A DNA stretch of 64,000 bases from positions 558,001-622,000 of the forward strand of contig NZ_CP031194.1 in assembly GCF_003344965.1 (NCBI RefSeq), read 5' to 3'. The notes under the pieces were generated by a model that searched no databases, had not been told where the DNA came from, and saw only the letters and a program-made list of their open reading frames with translations. The translations under genes were made by a program, and so were the position numbers. Of the stretch, positions 15,086 through 22,849 are shown in pieces. Origin of the DNA: Streptomyces paludis (GTDB lineage: Bacteria > Actinomycetota > Actinomycetes > Streptomycetales > Streptomycetaceae). Position 1 is the stretch's first letter. Every line of letters starts with the position of its first letter.

Positions 15086-15730
15086 CTAATCAAAATATTC
15101 ATGAGCCGCGAAGGGGTTCCCTTTCAATAATTCTTGAACAACTTCTATCGATATCACAGGATGAGAGTACTGAGGCGAGTCCGTCAACTTTAGACCAGGA
15201 CGACAGAGTCTATAACCCTTAGAACTTCTGTAGCAAGAGATCGGAACTCCTTCAGAGTGCAAGCGCAGAGTCAATCTCCACTCCAACTCTCCAGAGACCT
15301 CAACACGGCAGCCGTTGCGGCTCATTTCAGGAATCACTTCTCGATACGAATACTCGGATAGTGGATTTCCCGTAACGTCAAATTGGAGCAATGTAGGAAG
15401 ATTAAGGAGCGGGACCAGGTCTTCGACGAAGTTCCGCGGAAGGGAAAAATTTAGCAGCGACGGCGAGGTGACCCCGAAAATCTCCCTCAATCCACTGTCC
15501 TCTACCACCAGCGAACGAAGAACATCAATACCGGAGAATAGACTTGATCTAATTGGGTCGCATCCCACTATGACGAGACGCTGAAGCGCCGAGAAACCGT
15601 CCAGGCGGCCAAGATTTTCGGCGTTCCGAATATTCAGACTGGTAACAGACTCTCGCTCTTCCCGGGTTATCGGACTGCCATGACCCACAGCCCGGAACAG
15701 CGCCCTTTCCACTGCTGGATCAAGTTCCAT
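15086..15730 (-). CDS. Leucine-rich-repeat protein, candidate immunity protein
   Basis: 214 residues from the ATG at 15730, preceded by GGAGGAG 7 bases upstream. An upstream ATG at 15820 is in frame but lies inside the effector gene. The middle part shows irregular leucine-rich repeats (LGRLDGFSALQRLVIVGC, LRSLVVEDSGLREIF, LLNFSLPRNFVEDLVPLLNL, LLQFDVTGNPLSEY). There is no signal peptide or membrane helix, so it is cytoplasmic. It follows the effector stop by 25 bp on the same strand and shares its unusually low GC content. Position, size and shared composition fit an immunity protein for the toxin domain just upstream; LRR proteins are seen as partners in other polymorphic toxin loci. The function is inferred only. 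Confidence 0.65.
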   Translation of the reverse strand: MELDPAVERALFRAVGHGSPITREERESVTSLNIRNAENLGRLDGFSALQRLVIVGCDPIRSSLFSGIDVLRSLVVEDSGLREIFGVTSPSLLNFSLPRNFVEDLVPLLNLPTLLQFDVTGNPLSEYSYREVIPEMSRNGCRVEVSGELEWRLTLRLHSEGVPISCYRSSKGYRLCRPGLKLTDSPQYSHPVISIEVVQELLKGNPFAAHEYFD

Positions 15731-15755
15731 TCCCAAGACTCCTCCGAGTGCGAAT

Positions 15756-18700
15756 TCAGAGCAAACTCTTAATATGTGCCTCCGCCAACAAGAAATCGTC
15801 GAGCACGCGATAGTACGCATCCTGCTGTGCAGCTATAAGGTCATCGACCGTCAGCGGAGTTTCCCGCTGAGATTCCTCAGTAACTTCACCTTTGACATGG
15901 ATTGACTTATAGATTGCCCTTATTGGCAAATCTCGCTGTTCAGCAGTGAAGTCGCCAGCATTCCCCCCCTTCCACATCAATTTACCAGCGGTGAGCATTT
16001 CTCGCAAATGCGCAAGATACCCAAGCGGTGTTCCGAACTCATTATTTCGGATAAATTCATCAAAATAGTCACGCAAGGGTTTATGCCATTTCTGATCTCT
16101 TCCGTTATAGATGGGATTTCCGTCATACGCCATGAACGCCCCCACGTGTGCATCCATGTCATGACTCATCACTTCAGACATATTATCAGTGACTCGCAGC
16201 TCCCATATTACGTCCGTAGTGAACGAGCGCAGCTTGTCTTGCAGCTCTATCCAAGCGACGGAATTGTTGGTCGATCCTTGATCGATGGCCGTTTGAACTA
16301 TCTTGAGCATCTGATTGGTTGGAATCCACTCGTGCTTGCCTTCCGCTTCCCCTCGAAATTCCGCTTTGAGCCATTTCCTGTGCGGATTTTCACCAACGCC
16401 TTTCTCACTCCAGAGCCCCTTCAACTCATCCAATGTTAGCCCCTGCGATTTCTTGTCACGCGCCATGTCCTTCAGGAATTCAATTACCCTTCCTCCAGCC
16501 GCATGCTTCAGTCTGGGATCCAGCTCTCGCCTCGGAACCGGCAGCGAGGAAAACCTGCCAAACTGATGATCTGTCTGAAAGTTTAGTTCGTCAAGCTTGC
16601 TTTTCAGATCTCCTTTTTTTACAGAAGGCTTAGCCCCATCCTTGAGCTTACCCTCTGCACCTTTTCCTATTTTCTCATAGAAAGCCTGGCGCGTTGAATG
16701 CGCGGGAGTCGGATTGAGCTCATGAAGAGCATAGCTCTTGAATTTCGGAGAGTCTGCATCTTTATTTTTGCGATTCACGCCACCGTTTTTACTGGAATCG
16801 AAATATCCTTTCAGATTTTCGCTTGTTCGCGGTTTGCCGAGTTCATCAATAGCTTCTTCCGCAAACCCGGAAAGGACTTCTTTTTCCTCCCACGCCTGCG
16901 TGGGCCCAAGCTGATCAGTCCACCACCTGTCGGCTATTCTTTGAGAAAGTATTTCGCCATACGGGGGAAGGAACCTCGAGATAGCTGGGTCAAATTGAAC
17001 CACCTCTGCTTCTTCTACCTTTTCAGCAGCACTTGCCCTGGCTAGAATCTCCCACCGATTGACTCCATCAGGTGATGATATCGGCTTGAGGCTGAGTGAT
17101 TTCAGACCATACGATCGCAGTTGCCTATACACTCGAGAGATGATCGCTTCAAGCTCCGCTTTATTATCCAGAGGTTTTGCGGTCGGTCCTGCCAAAAGCT
17201 CCCGAGCCTTTCGCTTGACATTGTAGCTCTTCTTGGTGTTTCCGGTCTCGCCATTCTCGATATACCGATTCTTTCTCTTGCTGGTCTTACTGAAAATCTT
17301 TTTGCCGGCCTTGACTATTTTTTCCACCAGTTTGTCTATGGCTCGGTTTACTGGGCGGGATACCTTCTGGAAGGCTTGGCGGACTCGGTTGGATAGGCTG
17401 CCTATGCCCAGGAGGGAGGCCAGGAGGCCCAGGAGGAGGGGGATGCTGGTGGCCAGGGCTGTTTCTATGGTTTTGGGGACGCCGGCGGAGGCGCCGTTGG
17501 CTATGGCTATGACTGCGTCGAGGCAGGCGTTGACGAAGTCGAAGATTTGGGCGCCCTGGGTGACGATGAAGGTGACCAGGTCGATGATTCCCTTGACCGC
17601 GCGGACGAAGGCTGAGGCGGGGGTCAGGAGGGAGAGGATCCAGGTGATGCCTGCTATGAGGACCGTGGGGATGAGGTAGGACTTCAGGTCGTCCAGGATT
17701 GTTTTTTTGAGGTCTCCTGTTTCTTCTTTTATTTCGTTTACCGCTCCCGCCGGGCCCTCTCGTGCCAGGGCTCCCGCTACCGGGACCGACTGTTCGACCT
17801 TTGCCATCGCCTTTTCCGGGACGCCCTTGCGGGTTACTCGGGCGCGGATGTTGTCCCAGGTCAGGCCCAGGAGGGAGGCGATCAGCTGGATGATGCCCTT
17901 GAGGTCGAACTTGGCCGGGATCGCCAGGCCCGTGCTGACCGCTGTGCCCAGCAGCCAGGAGACCAGGCCCTTTTGCAGGTGGTCGGGGATGTTGGCGATG
18001 AAGAGGTTCAGGCCGGCGCCCAGGGCTGAGACCAGGTTCTTGAGGAAGCCGATCGGGTCCTTGATGATCTTGGCTATGGCGCTCGCCGCCTTGGCCAGGA
18101 CTCCCATGAGCATGTTCTTCAGCTCAAGGATCGTCTGGATCACGCCTGCCACCGCGTCCATGACCGCCGCGATGATCCCCTTGTTCTCCTCCTCCAGTTT
18201 CTTGATTTCCTCGTCTACCGAGTTCAGTGCCTCCGTGTATTTCTGGGCCAGGTCCTGGACCAGTTGGGTCGACTTGTCGTTGACCTCCGACTCCAGGTCG
18301 TCGAACTTTCCCGCGAAGTCCGCCGCCGCTTCCTCGCCGAACCGCTTCAGATCCGCGGGGAGTTTCTCGACCTCGGCCTTCAGTTCGTTCCGGCCGGTCG
18401 CGATGCGTGCCTTGGCCCGGCCCAGTTCCTGGCCGATCATGTCGGCGATGGTCGAGATCACCGTCTGCAACTGCTCTACGTACAGCTCACGGGACTGCTT
18501 GAAGATGCTCAGGCCCTCCTGCGGAAGGCCCTTGAACTTGTCCTTGATCCAGCGGCCCTTGCCCATGAGGCCCGAATAGCGTTTGTCCTTGTACTCCTTC
18601 ATCCGGCGCTTGTGATCCGCCGTGAAGTTCTCGCGGGCGCGCTTCTCTCCCGCCGTGAACTGCCGGTCCACCTTGCCGTCCAGGTCGTTCAGGATCTTCT

Positions 18701-19808
18701 CGACGTCCTTCTGCGTCGTGTCGAAGACCTTCTGGAGCTTGGCCGTGACCTGGGCGCGTTTCTGTTCGTCCGCCGACTTTGTCGCTCCCTTTCCGGAGTC
18801 GACGCCCTTGCCCGCCGCGTTACGGTCGGCCGTCATGGCCGCTATGGCCTGGGCGCCGGTCGCGGCGGCGCCCGCCTTGGCCGTGGCCAGGTGTCCGGCT
18901 TCGGCGGCGCGGCCCGTGGCCGGGGCCTGGGCGGTGTGCTGTTCGCCCTGTTTCTTCTCCGAGAGGGCCTGGTCGAAGGCGGGTTCGTTGCCCCGGGCCA
19001 GCTGGTCCTCGGTGACCTCGGCGTCGGCCATCTCCTGGTCGACCCGCTGGTTGCCCTCGCGGAAGTCCAGCACCGCGTCCGGCTGCCGCGCCGGGACCGC
19101 GTCCGCCGCGCTCGGGGCGCCCGGGTTGGCCGGGGGCTGGTCCGGGGTGAGCGGGGTGACCTGCTTCTCCGTGGCCCCCGAGGTGTCCGGCGCGGCGGTG
19201 GTGGCGGTCTCGATGGCGTCGGCGGAGGACTCCTTGCCGTCCTGCACCTTGCCGTCGACCGCGTTCTTGATGTTGTCGGCCTTGCCGGAGTCGGCGAACT
19301 TGTCCGCGTCATCAAGGTTCTTCGGCGCCTGCGCCTCGATCGCCTCGTTGACCGCCCCGACGAACGCCGCCTTGTTGAACTCGCCCGGCTTCGCGTCGTT
19401 CATCTTCTCGGCGTTCGCCGTCTTGCCCTGCGCCTCTCGGTCGTCCGGGGGCGCAACTGCCGCGGACTGGGCCGCCCTCGACTCCGTTGCCGCCGGCTTG
19501 TGCTGCTTCAGCGTCTGCTTCTTCGTCGCTACGTCCTGCTGGACCCGCCGGAAACCCGGCGCCTGCGCCGGCGGCGGCTTCACCACCTCCGCGTACCGCT
19601 GTGCCACCAGCCTCGACACCGCCGCGTTCCCGGCTCGCGTCTGGAGTCGCTGTACGGTCCTTATGCTCAGGCCCCGGCCCCGTGATGTGGTGGGAGACGC
19701 CTTTTGCGGTACGGAATCCGGCGGTACGGAATCCGGCGTCGCGGAGCGGGCGGCGGTGACCGGCGCGCGGTCCGTCGCCACGGAACTCTTCTCCGGAGGC
19801 GCCTTCAC
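15756..19808 (-). CDS. Tape-measure-like CIS effector with exchanged C-terminal toxin domain
   Basis: 1350 residues. The N-terminus is disordered and carries TVQRLQTRAGNAAVSRLVA at 51-69, a motif shared with the DUF4157 protein. Residues ~90-350 are Ala/Lys/Gln-rich and unstructured; ~360-560 form long amphipathic helices; ~560-790 alternate hydrophobic helices (for example VSALGAGLNLFIANIP, TVLIAGITWILSLLTPA), as in phage tape-measure proteins. From about residue 823 (base ~17340) GC content drops sharply and codon use changes to the end. This part holds TDHQFGRF (Asp1080, His1081) and KHEWIPTNQ (His1159), spaced like an HNH-type nuclease, though the fold is not certain. A tape-measure-related CIS effector with C-terminal endonuclease activity has been reported in Streptomyces davawensis. 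Divergent from the sheath operon. Confidence 0.75.
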   Translation of the reverse strand: MKAPPEKSSVATDRAPVTAARSATPDSVPPDSVPQKASPTTSRGRGLSIRTVQRLQTRAGNAAVSRLVAQRYAEVVKPPPAQAPGFRRVQQDVATKKQTLKQHKPAATESRAAQSAAVAPPDDREAQGKTANAEKMNDAKPGEFNKAAFVGAVNEAIEAQAPKNLDDADKFADSGKADNIKNAVDGKVQDGKESSADAIETATTAAPDTSGATEKQVTPLTPDQPPANPGAPSAADAVPARQPDAVLDFREGNQRVDQEMADAEVTEDQLARGNEPAFDQALSEKKQGEQHTAQAPATGRAAEAGHLATAKAGAAATGAQAIAAMTADRNAAGKGVDSGKGATKSADEQKRAQVTAKLQKVFDTTQKDVEKILNDLDGKVDRQFTAGEKRARENFTADHKRRMKEYKDKRYSGLMGKGRWIKDKFKGLPQEGLSIFKQSRELYVEQLQTVISTIADMIGQELGRAKARIATGRNELKAEVEKLPADLKRFGEEAAADFAGKFDDLESEVNDKSTQLVQDLAQKYTEALNSVDEEIKKLEEENKGIIAAVMDAVAGVIQTILELKNMLMGVLAKAASAIAKIIKDPIGFLKNLVSALGAGLNLFIANIPDHLQKGLVSWLLGTAVSTGLAIPAKFDLKGIIQLIASLLGLTWDNIRARVTRKGVPEKAMAKVEQSVPVAGALAREGPAGAVNEIKEETGDLKKTILDDLKSYLIPTVLIAGITWILSLLTPASAFVRAVKGIIDLVTFIVTQGAQIFDFVNACLDAVIAIANGASAGVPKTIETALATSIPLLLGLLASLLGIGSLSNRVRQAFQKVSRPVNRAIDKLVEKIVKAGKKIFSKTSKRKNRYIENGETGNTKKSYNVKRKARELLAGPTAKPLDNKAELEAIISRVYRQLRSYGLKSLSLKPISSPDGVNRWEILARASAAEKVEEAEVVQFDPAISRFLPPYGEILSQRIADRWWTDQLGPTQAWEEKEVLSGFAEEAIDELGKPRTSENLKGYFDSSKNGGVNRKNKDADSPKFKSYALHELNPTPAHSTRQAFYEKIGKGAEGKLKDGAKPSVKKGDLKSKLDELNFQTDHQFGRFSSLPVPRRELDPRLKHAAGGRVIEFLKDMARDKKSQGLTLDELKGLWSEKGVGENPHRKWLKAEFRGEAEGKHEWIPTNQMLKIVQTAIDQGSTNNSVAWIELQDKLRSFTTDVIWELRVTDNMSEVMSHDMDAHVGAFMAYDGNPIYNGRDQKWHKPLRDYFDEFIRNNEFGTPLGYLAHLREMLTAGKLMWKGGNAGDFTAEQRDLPIRAIYKSIHVKGEVTEESQRETPLTVDDLIAAQQDAYYRVLDDFLLAEAHIKSLL

Positions 19809-20042
19809 CCGCGCACCCGGTCACCGGTCCCCGACATGTCAGTCAGCCTGTGGCGGCGGCTCGCCCGCAGGGCAGTGTGCGGGGCGCTGGTCCGGGGCAG
19901 TTTTCGTTGCCCTATCGCGCAACCCGCCGCGCATGCCTCTTCGGGCACCCGGCTCGGTACGGCACGGCGGCCGTACGCACGTTCCCGGTGATCTCACCCG
20001 CCGCGAGAATCACCCGTGTTCCCCGGTCAAGGAGATATCCGT
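19809..20042. promoter_or_regulatory. Divergent region between effector and structural operon
   Basis: 234 bp separating the effector start (minus) from the sheath start (plus). It must hold both promoters; no box is clear. AAGGAG lies just before the sheath ATG at 20043. No open frame here looks real. Confidence 0.45.
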
Positions 20043-21632
20043 ATGCCGTCCTATCTGTCCCCAGGGGTTTACGTTGAGGAAATCCAGTCCGGCTCCCGGC
20101 CGATCGAAGGCGTCGGTACATCCGTCGCCGCCTTTGTCGGATTCACCCAGCGCGGGCCGTTCAACGAGCCCACCCTGATCTCGAACTGGGGGCAGTTCGT
20201 CAGCCAGTTCGGCGATTTCGTCGAAGGAACGTATCTCGCTTCGTCCGTCTACGGGTTCTTCGCCAACGGCGGTGGCACCTGCTACGTCATCCGTATCGGC
20301 GCGGACGCGGACGCGGTCACAGCCGCGGACGCATCCCCGGTTGCGGAAAATGACGCCGCCACCGGCGCCCGCGGTGCACTCGTTCCCGGGCCCGCCGCCG
20401 CGCTCGGGCCGTACCTCGTCCGTACCCTCCCCGGTGTGACGGGTGACATCACCGTCGAGGTGACCGACCCCGAAGCCGAGGACCCGCCGCAGGACGTGTT
20501 CACCCTGCTGGTCTCCGAGGGCGGCGAGGTCGTGGAGACGTACGACGCGGTCTCCACCAAGCGCAGCAAGGACAACGTCGTCGCTCAAGTCACGCGCCGT
20601 TCCCGGCTGATCGCGATCGAGGAGACCGGGCGCGGCGCCGCGCCCGCCCGGCCGCCGGCGCAGACCCTGACGCTCGAACCCGCCGCCGTCGGCGCGGTTC
20701 CCGAGGCCGGGGTCGCCGGGCCGCTCTCCGCCGAGGCGTACGTGGGCGATCCCGACCGGCGCACCGGGCTCGGGGCGCTGGAGGCCATCGACGAGGTCAC
20801 CATGGTCGCCGTACCGGATCTGATGAGCGCCTACGAACACGGCGCGCTGGACCTGGAGTCAGTGCTGTCGGTGCAGCAGAGCCTCATCAGCCACTGCGAG
20901 CTGATGGGCGACCGGATCGCGATCCTGGATCCGCCGCCCGCGCTGAGTCCGCAGCAGATCAGGGGCTGGCGCACGGACACGGCCGGCTTCGACTCCAAGT
21001 TCGCGACGCTCTACTACCCGTGGCTCAAGGTCTTCGACCCGGCGGCCGGCCGCAACACCTTCGTACCGCCGAGCGGTCATGTCGCCGGGGTGTGGGCGCG
21101 CAATGACGCGACGCGCGGGGTGCACAAGGCGCCGGCGAACGAGGTCGTACGGGGCGCGGTGGCCCTCCAGACCCAGCTGACCAAGAGCGAGCACGACCTC
21201 CTCAACCCCATCGGCCTGAACTGCATCCGCGCCTTTCCCGGCCGCGGAATCCGCATTTGGGGTGCCCGGACCCTGGCGGCCGATCCGTCATGGCGGTACC
21301 TGAATGTGCGACGGCTCTTCAACTACCTGGAGGAGTCCATTCTGAACGGGACCCAATGGGTGGTCTTCGAGCCGAACGACGACGCGTTGTGGGCCCGCAT
21401 CCGGCGCACGGTCTCGGCCTTCCTCGTCAACGAGTGGCGCAGGGGCGCGCTGTTCGGACTGACACCGGACGAGGCGTTCTACGTCAAATGCGACCGCGAG
21501 ACGAATCCACCCGAGACGATCGACGCCGGTCAGGTCGTCTGCGAGATCGGGGTGGCCCCGGTGAAACCGGCCGAGTTCGTGGTGTTCCGGCTGTCGCAGC
21601 TGACCGGCGGAATGGGCGCGGTCGACGAGTAG
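20043..21632 (+). CDS. cis2: Contractile sheath protein
   Basis: 529 residues from the ATG at 20043 (AAGGAG 8 bases upstream; a GTG at 20016 is possible but unsupported). The N-terminus SYLSPGVYVEEIQSGSRPI is the classic phage tail sheath opening. The C-terminal third carries the conserved assembly region (GRGIRIWGARTLAADPSWRY, NVRRLFNYLEESI, and FLVNEWRRGALFG). Sheath subunits polymerise around the tube and contract to drive it forward. Only one sheath gene is present, unlike Afp/PVC with three. It is the first gene of the structural operon. Confidence 0.95.
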   Translation: MPSYLSPGVYVEEIQSGSRPIEGVGTSVAAFVGFTQRGPFNEPTLISNWGQFVSQFGDFVEGTYLASSVYGFFANGGGTCYVIRIGADADAVTAADASPVAENDAATGARGALVPGPAAALGPYLVRTLPGVTGDITVEVTDPEAEDPPQDVFTLLVSEGGEVVETYDAVSTKRSKDNVVAQVTRRSRLIAIEETGRGAAPARPPAQTLTLEPAAVGAVPEAGVAGPLSAEAYVGDPDRRTGLGALEAIDEVTMVAVPDLMSAYEHGALDLESVLSVQQSLISHCELMGDRIAILDPPPALSPQQIRGWRTDTAGFDSKFATLYYPWLKVFDPAAGRNTFVPPSGHVAGVWARNDATRGVHKAPANEVVRGAVALQTQLTKSEHDLLNPIGLNCIRAFPGRGIRIWGARTLAADPSWRYLNVRRLFNYLEESILNGTQWVVFEPNDDALWARIRRTVSAFLVNEWRRGALFGLTPDEAFYVKCDRETNPPETIDAGQVVCEIGVAPVKPAEFVVFRLSQLTGGMGAVDE

Positions 21633-21685
21633 GGAGAGAGGAAAAGGAAGAGGGAGAGGAAAGGGAAAGAGAAAGGGAAACCTTT
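21631..21685 (+). promoter_or_regulatory. 50-base all-purine tract and GNRA hairpin between sheath and tube
   Basis: Bases 21631-21680 are purine without a single exception. At its end, 21672-21676 pairs with 21681-21685 around a GAAA tetraloop. It separates two genes whose products are needed in large amounts, and may influence translation start or mRNA decay of the tube gene. The role is inferred. Confidence 0.55.
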
Positions 21686-21714
21686 AACCGTTACGCGCGT
21701 ATTGGAGGCTCGTC

Positions 21715-22158
21715 GTGCCACTTCCCGATCTCGACAGTTCCGTCGGACACTCCTTCGGCCTGGAATTCGACAGCGTCGTCATCAAGCAGATCACCGAGGT
21801 GAGTGGTCTGAAGATGGAGCAGGACGTCATCGAGCTGAAGCAGAACACCACCGACGGGAAGTACGCCGTCAAGAAGCTGCCGGGGCGCCCGAAGGCCGGC
21901 GAGGTCACGGTCAGCCGGGGGCTGACCGAGGACAACAGCTTCGAGCGGTGGATCAAGGACTCCCGCTTCGGCCGGATGGCCGACGCCCGGCGCAACGGCG
22001 CGATCATCGTGTACGACTACGAGGGCGTCGCCATCAAGCGCTACAAGCTGATCAACGCCTGGCCGAAGTCCCTGGAGATCGGCACGCTCAAGGCGGGCGA
22101 CACCTCTGTGCTCACAGAAAAGCTGTCGATCACCTACGAGAGCATGGAAGTCGACTGA
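21715..22158 (+). CDS. cis1: Tube protein
   Basis: 147 residues from a GTG at 21715 preceded by GGAGG. It matches phage tail tube (gp19/Hcp-fold) proteins of eCIS: LGLEFDSVVIKQITEVSGL-like opening (here HSFGLEFDSVVIKQITEVSG), GRPKAGEVTVSRGLTEDNSF, and GVAIKRYKLINAWPKSLEIG. Hexamers stack to form the inner tube that is pushed out on contraction. The next gene overlaps by one base (TGATG), so translation is coupled. Confidence 0.93.
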   Translation: MPLPDLDSSVGHSFGLEFDSVVIKQITEVSGLKMEQDVIELKQNTTDGKYAVKKLPGRPKAGEVTVSRGLTEDNSFERWIKDSRFGRMADARRNGAIIVYDYEGVAIKRYKLINAWPKSLEIGTLKAGDTSVLTEKLSITYESMEVD

Positions 22159-22667
22159 TGCGGCGCGTGCTGTCCGCCACGCCCGGCGCGCCCGCCACTC
22201 CCGGCACTCCCGCACCGGAGTCCTCCGCGCCCTCGGCCTCGCACTCCGCCCCCGACCGCCTGCGGACCGAGTTCGCCTTCGAGCTGCCGCGCGGCTACGT
22301 GGACGATTCCGGCACCGTGCACCGTACGGGCGTGATGCGGCTCGCCACCGCCCGCGACGAGCTGGTCCCGCTGCGGGACGACCGGGTACGAGAGAACTCG
22401 GCGTATCTCTCGGTGGTCCTCATCGCGCGCGTGGTCACCAGGCTCGGCACCGTCGATGACGTCCACCCGGGTGTCATCGAGGATCTGTTCGCCTCCGACC
22501 TGGCGTTCCTTCAGGATTTCTACCGCCGCATCAACTCCGAGGGGCACACCAGGGCCGCCGTCACCTGCCCGTCCTGCCAGGAGAACTTCGCCGTGGATCT
22601 GGCGGGCGGCAGCGGGGGCGGCCGGGGCAGCGCGGCCGGCGGGGGTGGTCGCCCGGGGGAATCGTGA
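22158..22667 (+). CDS. Phage tail assembly-type protein with CxxC
   Basis: 169 residues, starting at the ATG that overlaps the tube stop. A disordered Ala/Pro/Ser N-terminus of ~35 residues precedes a conserved part (FAFELPRGYVDDSGTVHRTG, LATARDELVPLRDDRVREN, YLSVVLIARVVTRLGTV). This resembles tail assembly/chaperone-like proteins found between tube and baseplate genes in eCIS loci. A single CPSC motif near residue 137 could hold half a metal site. The tail is Gly-rich. Its TGA overlaps the next GTG. Confidence 0.75.
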   Translation: MRRVLSATPGAPATPGTPAPESSAPSASHSAPDRLRTEFAFELPRGYVDDSGTVHRTGVMRLATARDELVPLRDDRVRENSAYLSVVLIARVVTRLGTVDDVHPGVIEDLFASDLAFLQDFYRRINSEGHTRAAVTCPSCQENFAVDLAGGSGGGRGSAAGGGGRPGES

Positions 22668-22828
22668 CGTACGCGGCCGACCTGCTCCACGAGGAGGTCG
22701 CGTACCTCGCCTACCACTTCCACTGGTCGCTCGACCAACTGCTCGATCTGGAACACGCCGACCGGCGGCGCTACATCGCGGAGATCGCCCGGCTCACCGG
22801 CGCGAAGCATGGAAACCGACCGAGGTAA
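22664..22828 (+). CDS. DUF6760-like small eCIS protein
   Basis: 54 residues from a GTG overlapping the previous stop (GTGA). The sequence is helical with a characteristic start (TYAADLLHEEVAYLAYHFHW) and LDLEHADRRRYIAEIARLTG. Very similar small proteins, annotated DUF6760, sit at this place in many actinobacterial eCIS loci. The size and position match the small Afp6/Pvc6 slot; its structural role is not known to me. Confidence 0.75.
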   Translation: MTYAADLLHEEVAYLAYHFHWSLDQLLDLEHADRRRYIAEIARLTGAKHGNRPR

Positions 22829-22849
22829 CGAGGGGGGGGCTGAGGGCTC

